Source: SOIA01 sp050116035 (lineage in GTDB: Bacteria > Acidobacteriota > Aminicenantia > Aminicenantales > Aminicenantaceae). Taken from it: a stretch of 7,144 nucleotides of DNA. Both the position numbers and the translations under genes were made by a program. A model generated the notes under the pieces. The model had not been told where the DNA came from. It was given only the letters and a program-made list of their open reading frames with translations, and made no database searches. Numbering within the stretch: position 1 is the first letter of the stretch; the number at the start of each line of letters is the position of its first letter. The stretch is from the NCBI GenBank assembly GCA_050116035.1, contig JASFPJ010000166.1:1-7144 (forward strand), given 5' to 3'. This document shows positions 1-6,065 of the stretch, piece by piece.

Positions 1-1483
1 CACCCGCTTCATTTCCGAGGGACCAGATGATGACTGCGGGATGGTTTTTGTCCCTTTCCACCATCCTGATCGTCCGTTCCAGATGAGCCTTTTGCCAGGC
101 GGGATTGTTGCCGAGCGTTCTATCCGGACGATAACCCATCCCATGGGACTCGATATTGGCTTCATCGATCACATAAAGCCCATACTGGTCACAGAGATCG
201 TACCATCTGGGAACGTTTGGGTAATGGCTTGTCCGGACAGCATTGATGTTGAACTGCTTCATCAACCGGATATCCCTCATCATGTATTCTTCCGAAACCA
301 CGCGTCCGGTCTCAGGTTCGTGCTCATGGCGGTTGGCTCCCTTGATCGTGACCGGAATGCCATTGACCAGTAACTGCCCCCCTTTGATCTCCACTTTGCG
401 GAAACCGGTTTTGCAGCTTACCACCTCGACGGTCCTTCCTGACTCATCCACGAGAGACAGAACGACCGTATACAGGTTTGGAGTTTCTGCCGACCACTTC
501 TTCGGATTCTCAATGAATTTCTCGAACTGGATTTCTGCTTTCTCTGATTCCTCGAATTCAACTTCCTCCTCCACAGGCGTTTCAAAGACGGGTCGATGAT
601 CTGCATCGAACAACTGCATCTGGATTTTGTGCTTTTCAGGCGGGCCACTCAAATAGTTTTTCACATCAACCGTGACCTCGATCTTTCCATCCAGGTAAAG
701 CTCGTCCAGGTCCCCGAGAACAAAGAAATCACGGATCATCACGCTCGGGGTTGAAAAGAGGAACACATCCCGCTCAATCCCACTGATCTTCCAGTAATCC
801 TGATCCTCCAGATAAGCGCCATCACTGAATCGGTAGACTTCCACGGCCAGTGTGTTTTTTCCGCTGCGGATAAACTCAGAGATATTGAATTCTGCCGGAG
901 TCTTGCTGCCCTGGCTGTAACCAACTTTTTTCCCGTTGACCCAGACATAGAAGGCGGATTTCACTCCTCCGAAATGGAGGAATACTTGCCTGTTTTTCCA
1001 GGTTTCCGGGACTATAAAATTCCTCCTGTACGAACCTACTGGATTGTATTCATGGGGAATATGGGGAGGATTTGCTGGAAAAGGATAGTCCGTATCGGTA
1101 TAGATGGGAACTCCATACCCCTGCAGCTCCCAGTTCGCCGGAACCTTGATGTCATCCCAATGACTGACATCATATTCATCCCCATAAAAATGGATGGGCC
1201 GGTCAGCCGGCTTTCTCACCCAGTTGAACTTCCAGATTCCGTTCAAGCATTGGGTATAAGGCGACTGAACAGGATTATTCTCTATAGCGGCTCTGGCATC
1301 CGCATACGGAATATAGGTGCAGTGGCCAGGCTCTTTATTCCGTTCAACCACATCCGGATTCTCCCAGTCAAACACTCCTTTTTCCTCAGCCGATATAGAT
1401 TTTGTGGAGATTCCTCTATAGGCTGCAGGAGATATGTTCAGGATGAGGAAAACAAAAACAAAATTGAGAGTGAGAAATCTCAT
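1..1483 (-). CDS. GH2 beta-galactosidase (LacZ-like), secreted, C-terminal part missing
   Basis: Hydrolyses terminal beta-galactosides (or a related beta-linked sugar). The minus-strand frame is open from ATG 1483 to the window edge, giving 494 residues of an expected total of about 1000. A hydrophobic N-terminus (about residues 3-20, ending SPA-A) looks like a signal peptide, so the enzyme is probably exported, unlike E. coli LacZ. The sugar-binding jelly-roll domain follows (about 80-245, with ANWELQGYG at 116-124 and LEDQDYWKISGI at 225-236), then an immunoglobulin-like domain (about 250-365), then the start of the TIM barrel. The barrel shows NRHEH (384-388), VRTSHYPN (416-423) and IIWSLGNEAG (485-494), whose Glu492 matches the LacZ acid/base Glu461. 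The nucleophile Glu lies beyond the edge. The ribosome site is weak (GAG about 10 nt before ATG). It is the last visible gene of the minus-strand series, 139 bp after the dehydratase. The GH2 family call is firm; the exact sugar specificity is not. Confidence 0.93.
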   Translation of the reverse strand, partial: MRFLTLNFVFVFLILNISPAAYRGISTKSISAEEKGVFDWENPDVVERNKEPGHCTYIPYADARAAIENNPVQSPYTQCLNGIWKFNWVRKPADRPIHFYGDEYDVSHWDDIKVPANWELQGYGVPIYTDTDYPFPANPPHIPHEYNPVGSYRRNFIVPETWKNRQVFLHFGGVKSAFYVWVNGKKVGYSQGSKTPAEFNISEFIRSGKNTLAVEVYRFSDGAYLEDQDYWKISGIERDVFLFSTPSVMIRDFFVLGDLDELYLDGKIEVTVDVKNYLSGPPEKHKIQMQLFDADHRPVFETPVEEEVEFEESEKAEIQFEKFIENPKKWSAETPNLYTVVLSLVDESGRTVEVVSCKTGFRKVEIKGGQLLVNGIPVTIKGANRHEHEPETGRVVSEEYMMRDIRLMKQFNINAVRTSHYPNVPRWYDLCDQYGLYVIDEANIESHGMGYRPDRTLGNNPAWQKAHLERTIRMVERDKNHPAVIIWSLGNEAG

Positions 1484-1511
1484 CTTTTTTCACTCGTTAA
1501 GATAGCCCTGA

Positions 1512-1550
1512 CAAGAAGAGAATGCATGAATACATGCATTCTCTCGCTTG
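1512..1550. repeat. 12-bp perfect inverted repeat before the GH2 gene
   Basis: Arms 1517-1528 and 1533-1544 are perfectly complementary (AGAGAATGCATG against CATGCATTCTCT) around a 4-nt centre (AATA). Past a small bulge, four further pairs (1512-1515 with 1547-1550) extend it. It lies in the 139-bp gap between the dehydratase stop and the galactosidase start. No run of T follows on either strand, so it is not a standard intrinsic terminator. It could be an operator for a dimeric regulator, or an RNA hairpin that stabilises or partly terminates the transcript. The structure is seen directly; the role is inferred. Confidence 0.6.
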
Positions 1551-1622
1551 TGGTTTCCTTTACTCCTCGAATCATGTTTCAGACTGAGTCAAGATGATCA
1601 ATAATTGACAATCCCTAAAATC

Positions 1623-2651
1623 TTAACGGAAGATAAAACCATGCCGCAGAGGATCCTCCGGGTCAAAATAGAATCTGTTCTGGCCGATGATAGACGCACT
1701 CCCTGTGACTTCGGGGATTACGGCCCTGTAAATGCCGAAGTCTATAACATCCACAATCCGCACTCTAAAACTCGTCCCCAGTATACTTTCAACGACAATC
1801 GGGTGTCCAGGAAACAGTTCACCACGGGAAAAATGGATAGCCACCCGAGCACTGACACCCGTTCCCGTGGGCGAGCGGTCCACTTCTCCTTCGGCAAACA
1901 CACAGACATTCCGGCTGTGATGAGTTGGATCAAAAGCTTCTCCCACAAAAATGGTCCCGTACAGAAATCCCAAATCTTCTTCGAACGGATGTTTAATTTC
2001 CAAGCTGTCCATGACTGCATGCTTGATTCGTTTTCCCGCATCCACCAATTGATAGAAATTTTTTTCCTCCAATTCAAGCTTTAGCTCCCGCGCCCCGCAG
2101 ACAGCATAAAAGGCCCCGCCAAAAGCCACATCGTACTGGACTACACCTACTCCTGGAACCTCAATAACCTGATTACTCTTCAAAACGAAGGAGGGCACAT
2201 TATGGAAAGAGACCTCTTTGACTTTTCCGTTTACTCTTTGAGCCGTAGCTGTGACTCTTCCGGCAGGCGTATCCATTTTCACAACAGGACTATCCCCTTC
2301 TTTCTCAATCATTCCTGTATCCAGGACAACTTTAGTAAGAGCGATAACTCCATGCCCACACATCGTGCTGAAGCCCTCATTGTGCATGAATAAAACTCCT
2401 AAATCTCCATCAGGAGTGACTGGTTCAGTGATGATGGCTCCATACATATCTGCATGTCCCCTTGGCTCCCACATTAAAGCCTTACGAAGATCATCCAGTT
2501 TTTCCTGAGCATAGCGCCTTTTTTCCAAGAGAGTCTCTCCGGGAATTCTGTCCACTCCACCGGTTATGATTCGTAAAGGTTCACCGGCTGCATGGGCATC
2601 TATAGTCGTGATCTCCGACCAATCGTCTGGTGGCTTCCAATCTTCGAGCAT
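1623..2651 (-). CDS. trans-3-hydroxy-L-proline dehydratase (proline racemase family)
   Basis: Expected to dehydrate trans-3-hydroxy-L-proline to delta1-pyrroline-2-carboxylate in the cytoplasm; a reductase elsewhere would turn that into proline. The 342-residue protein spans the whole proline racemase fold. The first catalytic motif, MCGHG, is present with Cys98. The second motif reads DRSPTGTG, with Thr262 where proline racemases and 4-hydroxyproline epimerases have Cys. This Cys/Thr pair is the known mark of the dehydratases, as in human L3HYPDH (Cys104/Thr273), and argues against racemase activity. I chose ATG 2651 because GAGGAGG lies 6 nt upstream; a GTG at 2666 would add five residues encoded by the SD sequence itself. 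It lies 111 bp downstream of the NAD kinase-like gene on the same strand. The alternative is a racemase-family enzyme acting on another hydroxylated imino acid. Confidence 0.87.
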   Translation of the reverse strand: MLEDWKPPDDWSEITTIDAHAAGEPLRIITGGVDRIPGETLLEKRRYAQEKLDDLRKALMWEPRGHADMYGAIITEPVTPDGDLGVLFMHNEGFSTMCGHGVIALTKVVLDTGMIEKEGDSPVVKMDTPAGRVTATAQRVNGKVKEVSFHNVPSFVLKSNQVIEVPGVGVVQYDVAFGGAFYAVCGARELKLELEEKNFYQLVDAGKRIKHAVMDSLEIKHPFEEDLGFLYGTIFVGEAFDPTHHSRNVCVFAEGEVDRSPTGTGVSARVAIHFSRGELFPGHPIVVESILGTSFRVRIVDVIDFGIYRAVIPEVTGSASIIGQNRFYFDPEDPLRHGFIFR

Positions 2652-2656
2652 TTTCA

Positions 2657-2664
2657 CCCTCCTC
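2657..2664 (-). promoter_or_regulatory. Shine-Dalgarno site that decides the dehydratase start
   Basis: The minus strand reads GAGGAGGG here, followed by GTGAAA and ATG 2651. The site is nearly ideal for ATG 2651, whereas the upstream in-frame GTG at 2666 overlaps the site and has no SD of its own. The TGA of a 24-codon upstream open frame (2665-2663) also falls inside it. Confidence 0.75.
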
Positions 2665-2716
2665 ACCTATGTTTTCTAAAGAAGGATTGGAATCTAATCT
2701 CTATGTTTTCTTTTTC

Positions 2717-2737
2717 ATGAGCGATAGACTCACTCAT
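2717..2737 (-). repeat. 8-bp RNA hairpin between the kinase and dehydratase genes
   Basis: On the minus-strand transcript AUGAGUGA (2737-2730) pairs with UCGCUCAU (2724-2717) around a GUCUA loop, with one U-G wobble. On the plus strand the wobble becomes a C-A mismatch, so the structure is better formed in the RNA of the operon. The sequence after it is A-rich, not T-rich, so it is not an intrinsic terminator. It covers the ATG of a 24-codon open frame (2737-2663). It could be a processing or mRNA-stability element; no function is shown. Confidence 0.35.
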
Positions 2738-2762
2738 ACTCTCCCTAACTCCCACATTTCTT

Positions 2763-3890
2763 TTAGACCGGGGAACAATTCACCCTGTAGACAATGCTCT
2801 CCCGATGGCCTGTAATGACCTTATAATAATCACTCAAAAGCTGGTCAACCTCTCTATTCCCCGTATCCACCAGTAGCGGACGGCCGGACAATGAATTCAT
2901 TTTTTGTGCTGTGGCTATGATAATGATATTCTCTTTCCCGACCTGTCTGATGACCTCAGGACTGATCTGTTGATTCCCTCTGCCAAGCAAGTATCCCTGT
3001 CCGCCAATCGGTGTGATTATGAGTTTTGTCTTCTTCCCTTTGATTCTTTCCAGTAATCCTGACTCATTCAAATCCAATCCGACAAGCTTCCTCTTGTAAA
3101 TAAGGTCGACTCCCAGCAATGAGCTCTTCAGGTTTAGCTTATCCATCACCGCTCGAACCGTTGTTCCAGGTCCGCTAATATAATAGAATTCATCAGACAT
3201 GTTTTCAACAATCTCAAACGCAATGGCTTCCTGGGAATATCTCTCATCTGGCTGGCTTCCCGCTTTAACACTCTGTACGTAGCTTCTCCTATAGGGAATC
3301 TTCAGGTATCCATACAGCTTGGCCGAAAGAATGCCGTTTCTGTATTCATCCTCATCGATGTCCATGACTTCGACTTCTCGAGTTCTTTTGGCTTTTCCCT
3401 GGAGGTACAGAGCCGCTAACTCACCCGCTATCAGTGGATTAGAGGCGAATACAGCCGAATGGATCTTCACGCCTGAAGGAATACCCAAAACTATGAGTGA
3501 ACCGCCGATAGCCGAATACAGGTCTCTGGCTGTTCCGTCTCCTCCTGCGAAGAGAAGCAAATCCACTCCTAAACATTTCATCTCTTTGGCCGCTCTTTGC
3601 GTATCTGCGGCTGTGGTCATTGAAGTCCTCCCCACATCGATGACTTCAGGAGCTAAACTTAGATGGTTGGCTGAATCCTCCCCCATTTGACCTGCACAGG
3701 TTATTATACCTATCTTTCCTTTGAGGGGTTCGATCATCCTCAAAGCATCCTGTGTGCGTTGCTGCGATTCAGGCCTGGCCCCGAGCCTCCTGGCTTTCTC
3801 CAAGATATCCAGGCCGTCTGTCCCCTTCAGGCCCACTCGTCCGCCCATTCCAGCTATCGGGTTGACGATCAAGCCTAATTTTTTCAACAC
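2763..3890 (-). CDS. ATP-NAD kinase family protein (COG3199 type)
   Basis: Predicted cytoplasmic kinase of the NAD kinase/diacylglycerol kinase fold, probably phosphorylating NAD to NADP with ATP or polyphosphate. The 375-residue product opens with GLIVNPIAGMGG (6-17), the glycine-rich start typical of the family. It then has AGGDGTARD (115-123), the nucleotide-binding GGDGT signature, IPSGVKIHSAVFA (137-149), and a C-terminal GGQGYLLGRGNQQ (296-308). This layout is that of the longer COG3199 group, related to AcoX, not of classical NadK (about 290 residues). The start is ambiguous: GTG 3890 and TTG 3887 are adjacent. AAGAG (3896-3892) is only 1 nt from GTG but 4 nt from TTG, so TTG (374 residues) may be the real start. 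It starts 29 bp after the amidohydrolase stop, which suggests cotranscription. The family is clear; NAD as substrate is inferred, since some members lack a tested activity. Confidence 0.85.
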   Translation of the reverse strand: MLKKLGLIVNPIAGMGGRVGLKGTDGLDILEKARRLGARPESQQRTQDALRMIEPLKGKIGIITCAGQMGEDSANHLSLAPEVIDVGRTSMTTAADTQRAAKEMKCLGVDLLLFAGGDGTARDLYSAIGGSLIVLGIPSGVKIHSAVFASNPLIAGELAALYLQGKAKRTREVEVMDIDEDEYRNGILSAKLYGYLKIPYRRSYVQSVKAGSQPDERYSQEAIAFEIVENMSDEFYYISGPGTTVRAVMDKLNLKSSLLGVDLIYKRKLVGLDLNESGLLERIKGKKTKLIITPIGGQGYLLGRGNQQISPEVIRQVGKENIIIIATAQKMNSLSGRPLLVDTGNREVDQLLSDYYKVITGHRESIVYRVNCSPV

Positions 3891-3919
3891 ACTCTTAACA
3901 CCACGGAGTTCTTGCCGCT

Positions 3920-5611
3920 CTATTGACTCCCATCAAAAACAATTCTTCCCCCCACGATCGTGTACACCGTCCGCGCCTTTAAGACCTCTCTGGGAGCGAC
4001 TTCCAGGATATCCCTGTCCAGCACCGTGAAATCCGCCAGTTTCCCCACCTCAATCGATCCGAGTATGTTTTCTTGAAAGGCTGCATACGCCCCCCAGATT
4101 GTGAATCCCCTTATCGCTTCTTCGATGGTCATCCGTTGCTCCGGGAACCAGCCGCCTTCAGGATTCCCATCCATGTCCATTCGGGTAATGGCCGCGTAGA
4201 TGCCCAGCATGGGATCATTCGACTCGACAGGAAAATCTGAGCCACAAGGAATGAGCAATCCGGCATTCAAAAAAGACCTCCAGGCATAGGCTCCAGCCGC
4301 CCGTTTCGAGCCCACCCTGGCCTCGACAAAACCCATATCCGAAGTGCAGTGGGTGGGCTGCATGGCTGGAATCACACCCAGCAATGCAAACTTCTCGATA
4401 TCCTCGGACCTGACAATTTGGGCATGTTCGATGCGAAACCGGTGGTCCGTCTTGGCACTATTTTTAAGCGCCTCTTCGTAAGCATCAAGGCACAATCGGT
4501 TCCCTCGAATCCCTATGCAGTGGGTGTTGACTCCCATATCCGCTTCCAGGGCCGCTTTGGCCACATGGGTGATATACTCGGGGGTGATACGGAGTAATCC
4601 CCTATTTTCAGGATCATCTTCGTAGGGCTCGAAGAAAGCGGCGCCGCGGGAGCCCAGCGCCCCGTCAAAAAACAATTTCATACTCCGGACGGAGAGGAAA
4701 TAATTACCGTATTCTTCAATCCTGTGCCGCTTGAGATAGGCAGTGAGGTCTCCCTCCAGAGTGGGATTTTCCTGCTCTCCAAGCATGGCATAAACGCGCA
4801 TATGAAGTTTTCCTCCGTCGATAAGCTTCTTAAAAACCCTGATCTCATCCGGACCAATACCGGCTTCATGCACAGAAGTCAGCCCCACTGATAGGCAGCT
4901 CTCCACGGCCTTGAGCACTTTATCGCTGTACTGTTCATCCGTATCCTTGGGTATATGTTTTTCCACGATATTCATCGCTCTGTTAATCAAAACACCAGTG
5001 GGTTCTCCGCTTTTCTTCCTGTGAATGACACCTCCGAACGGGTCAGGCGTCTCCCGGGTTATTCCCGCAATTTCCAGAGCTTTTTTATTCGCGAATGACG
5101 CATTCCCGTCTATCCGATTGAGATAGACAGGATTATCGGGCGATACAGCACTCAGAGCGTCATGAACAGGGAAACTCTTGTCTTCCCAGTCGTTCTGATC
5201 CCAGCGTCCCCCGACGATCCACTCACCCGGCTGAGCTTCTTTCACTCTTTCGGCAACTTTGTCGATGATCTGCTGATAACTTGTGGTGCCTGTGATGTCG
5301 AGCTGAGTGAGCTGCTCCCCGAGATTATAGATATGCGCATGAGAATCAATAAGACCCGGGAGAACAAGCTTCCCCTTGAGATCGATAACCTTGGTTTCTG
5401 GTCCTGTGTACGAAGATACATCTTCATTTTTCCCCACAAAAACGATTCTCTCCTTTTGGACAGCCACTGCTTCAGCGAACGAAAACTCCTCATCAACGGT
5501 CACGACTTTCCCGTTGCGCAGGACCAAATCGGCCGGCCCAGGGCCTCGGCATGAAACGCACATGGGTGCAAAGAGGAAAATTATGAACAAAAATAACTTG
5601 AAACATCTCAT
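3920..5611 (-). CDS. Amidohydrolase 3 family metal-dependent hydrolase, probable lipoprotein
   Basis: A YtcJ-like TIM-barrel amidohydrolase of 563 residues; the family hydrolyses amide, formamide or ester-like C-N bonds, and the substrate here is unknown. An N-terminal beta strand region (LVLRNGKVVTVDE, 29-41) and a C-terminal one (GKLADFTVLDRDI, 523-535) form the usual sandwich around the barrel. Expected metal and active-site residues are visible: HAH (91-93) after LPGLIDS, Lys312 in MKLFFDGALGSRGA, His364 in NTHCIG, His396 in IEHAQ and Asp459 in GSDFPVES. Residues 1-20 are a signal peptide ending CVSC, so Cys21 could be lipidated, although Cys at -3 of a lipobox is uncommon. I chose ATG 5611 for its GAGGAGG site and the signal peptide directly after it. 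ATG 5635 (weaker TTGGAG site) is possible; an upstream ATG at 5753-5755 has no SD and adds unlike sequence. First gene of the minus-strand unit. Confidence 0.9.
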   Translation of the reverse strand: MRCFKLFLFIIFLFAPMCVSCRGPGPADLVLRNGKVVTVDEEFSFAEAVAVQKERIVFVGKNEDVSSYTGPETKVIDLKGKLVLPGLIDSHAHIYNLGEQLTQLDITGTTSYQQIIDKVAERVKEAQPGEWIVGGRWDQNDWEDKSFPVHDALSAVSPDNPVYLNRIDGNASFANKKALEIAGITRETPDPFGGVIHRKKSGEPTGVLINRAMNIVEKHIPKDTDEQYSDKVLKAVESCLSVGLTSVHEAGIGPDEIRVFKKLIDGGKLHMRVYAMLGEQENPTLEGDLTAYLKRHRIEEYGNYFLSVRSMKLFFDGALGSRGAAFFEPYEDDPENRGLLRITPEYITHVAKAALEADMGVNTHCIGIRGNRLCLDAYEEALKNSAKTDHRFRIEHAQIVRSEDIEKFALLGVIPAMQPTHCTSDMGFVEARVGSKRAAGAYAWRSFLNAGLLIPCGSDFPVESNDPMLGIYAAITRMDMDGNPEGGWFPEQRMTIEEAIRGFTIWGAYAAFQENILGSIEVGKLADFTVLDRDILEVAPREVLKARTVYTIVGGRIVFDGSQ

Positions 5612-5615
5612 GGTT

Positions 5616-5622
5616 CCTCCTC
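5616..5622 (-). promoter_or_regulatory. Shine-Dalgarno site that decides the amidohydrolase start
   Basis: The minus strand reads GAGGAGG, then AACC, then ATG 5611. This places the start directly before the signal peptide and argues against the longer open frame that extends to 5755. Confidence 0.75.
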
Positions 5623-5634
5623 GAATGAATCTCA

Positions 5635-5682
5635 TTAACAGACTCCAAGGATAGAATGCAGGAAAATTTCCTTGATTCTCAC
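5635..5682 (-). CDS. Candidate 15-residue leader peptide upstream of the amidohydrolase
   Basis: GTG 5682 opens a short frame encoding MRIKEIFLHSILGVC and ending with TAA at 5637-5635, which leaves 23 nt before the amidohydrolase ATG. It is in a different frame from that gene. A perfect AGGAGG (5692-5687) stands 4 nt before the GTG, the same arrangement as at the amidohydrolase start itself. Within the frame, the minus-strand CAAGGA (5674-5669) can pair with TCCTTG (5651-5646), while AGGAA can instead pair with the nearby TTCCT. Ribosome position could therefore change the fold. No T-run terminator was seen, so if it acts, translational coupling is more likely than attenuation by termination. 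The frame and ribosome site are seen; expression is inferred. Confidence 0.35.
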   Translation of the reverse strand: MRIKEIFLHSILGVC

Positions 5683-5830
5683 TTTTCCTCCTGCTTTTTG
5701 TACTCAAGAAGATAAGCCTTGATATTGATAGATCAGTTAATAAGATCCCTGGCATTCAAAGAATGTTGATATGGACGTGCCAGAGATTTTTCTATTGTTT
5801 TTATGACTCCTGTCTACTCATCACTTCAAG

Positions 5831-5859
5831 CTTATATCACAGGAAAAAACTGATTTCAA
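5831..5859 (-). promoter_or_regulatory. Sigma70-like promoter of the minus-strand operon
   Basis: On the minus strand TTGAAA (5859-5854) and TATAAG (5836-5831) are separated by exactly 17 bp, each one base from consensus. TGA immediately before the -10 box makes an extended -10 (TGN). Transcription would start near 5824, giving an untranslated leader of about 210 nt that contains the candidate leader peptide at 5682-5635. Confidence 0.6.
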
Positions 5860-5892
5860 ACACGAACAGACAAACCAGGATGAAGACATCAT

Positions 5893-5921
5893 TTGACCGT
5901 ATTTTTTTCATATGGTATAGC
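5893..5921 (+). promoter_or_regulatory. Sigma70-like promoter of the reductive dehalogenase operon
   Basis: TTGACC (5893-5898) and TATAGC (5916-5921) are spaced by 17 bp; five of six and four of six bases match consensus. Transcription would start near 5928, leaving a 5' leader of about 150 nt that carries the 14-codon open frame and the palindrome. The -10 box is imperfect, which fits a promoter that needs activation. Confidence 0.5.
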
Positions 5922-6020
5922 TAATAAACTTAAATAGGCAAGATATTAAACTGGATAATAAAAGGAATAAAAGTGTCTAAATAAACGCCTTTTCTCCAAT
6001 TCACACATGGGCAGAGGAAA

Positions 6021-6065
6021 ATGAGGAAAGGAATCAAACGACTAAGCCGTCAGCTCAGTCGTTAA
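6021..6065 (+). CDS. Candidate 14-residue basic leader peptide upstream of the RdhB-like gene
   Basis: ATG 6021 starts a frame encoding MRKGIKRLSRQLSR, with six Arg or Lys in 14 residues. Its TAA (6063-6065) overlaps the AAGGAG ribosome site (6064-6069) of the next gene, whose ATG follows 12 nt after the stop. AGAGG (6013-6017) stands 3 nt before the start, somewhat close. The second half of the frame is the palindrome at 6037-6063, so translation would pass through it and release the ribosome on the downstream ribosome site, a layout that suits translational coupling. No sequence family is recognised. The frame is seen; its use is inferred. Confidence 0.3.
   Translation: MRKGIKRLSRQLSR
6037..6063. 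repeat. Imperfect palindrome next to the RdhB-like ribosome site
   Basis: AACGACTAAGC (6037-6047) faces GCTCAGTCGTT (6053-6063) around a 5-nt centre (CGTCA): ten of eleven positions are complementary, the exception being A6044-C6056. It ends directly on the AAGGAG ribosome site at 6064-6069. In the plus-strand RNA the odd pair is a true mismatch, so a DNA operator is as likely as an RNA hairpin. Located about 110 nt downstream of the predicted transcription start, it would work as a roadblock operator or as a structure limiting ribosome access. Confidence 0.5.

Noticed and set aside
974..1597. A 207-codon plus-strand open frame.
   Set aside because: It lies opposite the GH2 frame, which has clear family motifs throughout. 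The plus frame has no recognisable domain and reads like an antisense shadow.
1605..2084. A 159-codon plus-strand open frame opposite the dehydratase.
   Set aside because: Antisense shadow of a well-supported gene; no motif and no ribosome site of note.
2671..2762. Possible intrinsic terminator between the kinase and dehydratase genes.
   Set aside because: The hairpin at 2717-2737 is followed by an A-rich stretch on the minus strand, not by U, so it does not meet the usual terminator form.
5734..5738. TTAAT half-site and nearby TTGAT/ATCAG sequences (about 5718-5740) as an FNR/CRP-type box.
   Set aside because: No partner half-site at the required 4-bp spacing; the only close pair is spaced by 2 bp and imperfect.
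5612..5755. In-frame N-terminal extension of the amidohydrolase, 48 extra residues from an ATG at 5753-5755.
   Set aside because: That ATG has no ribosome site, the extra residues are unlike the family, and a strong SD plus a signal peptide mark ATG 5611. The predicted transcript does include the extension, so it is ordinary leader sequence that happens to be open.
6007..6024. A five-codon frame (MGRGK) sharing ATGA with the 14-codon leader frame.
   Set aside because: It is too short to support, and it covers the ribosome site of the next frame; most likely chance.
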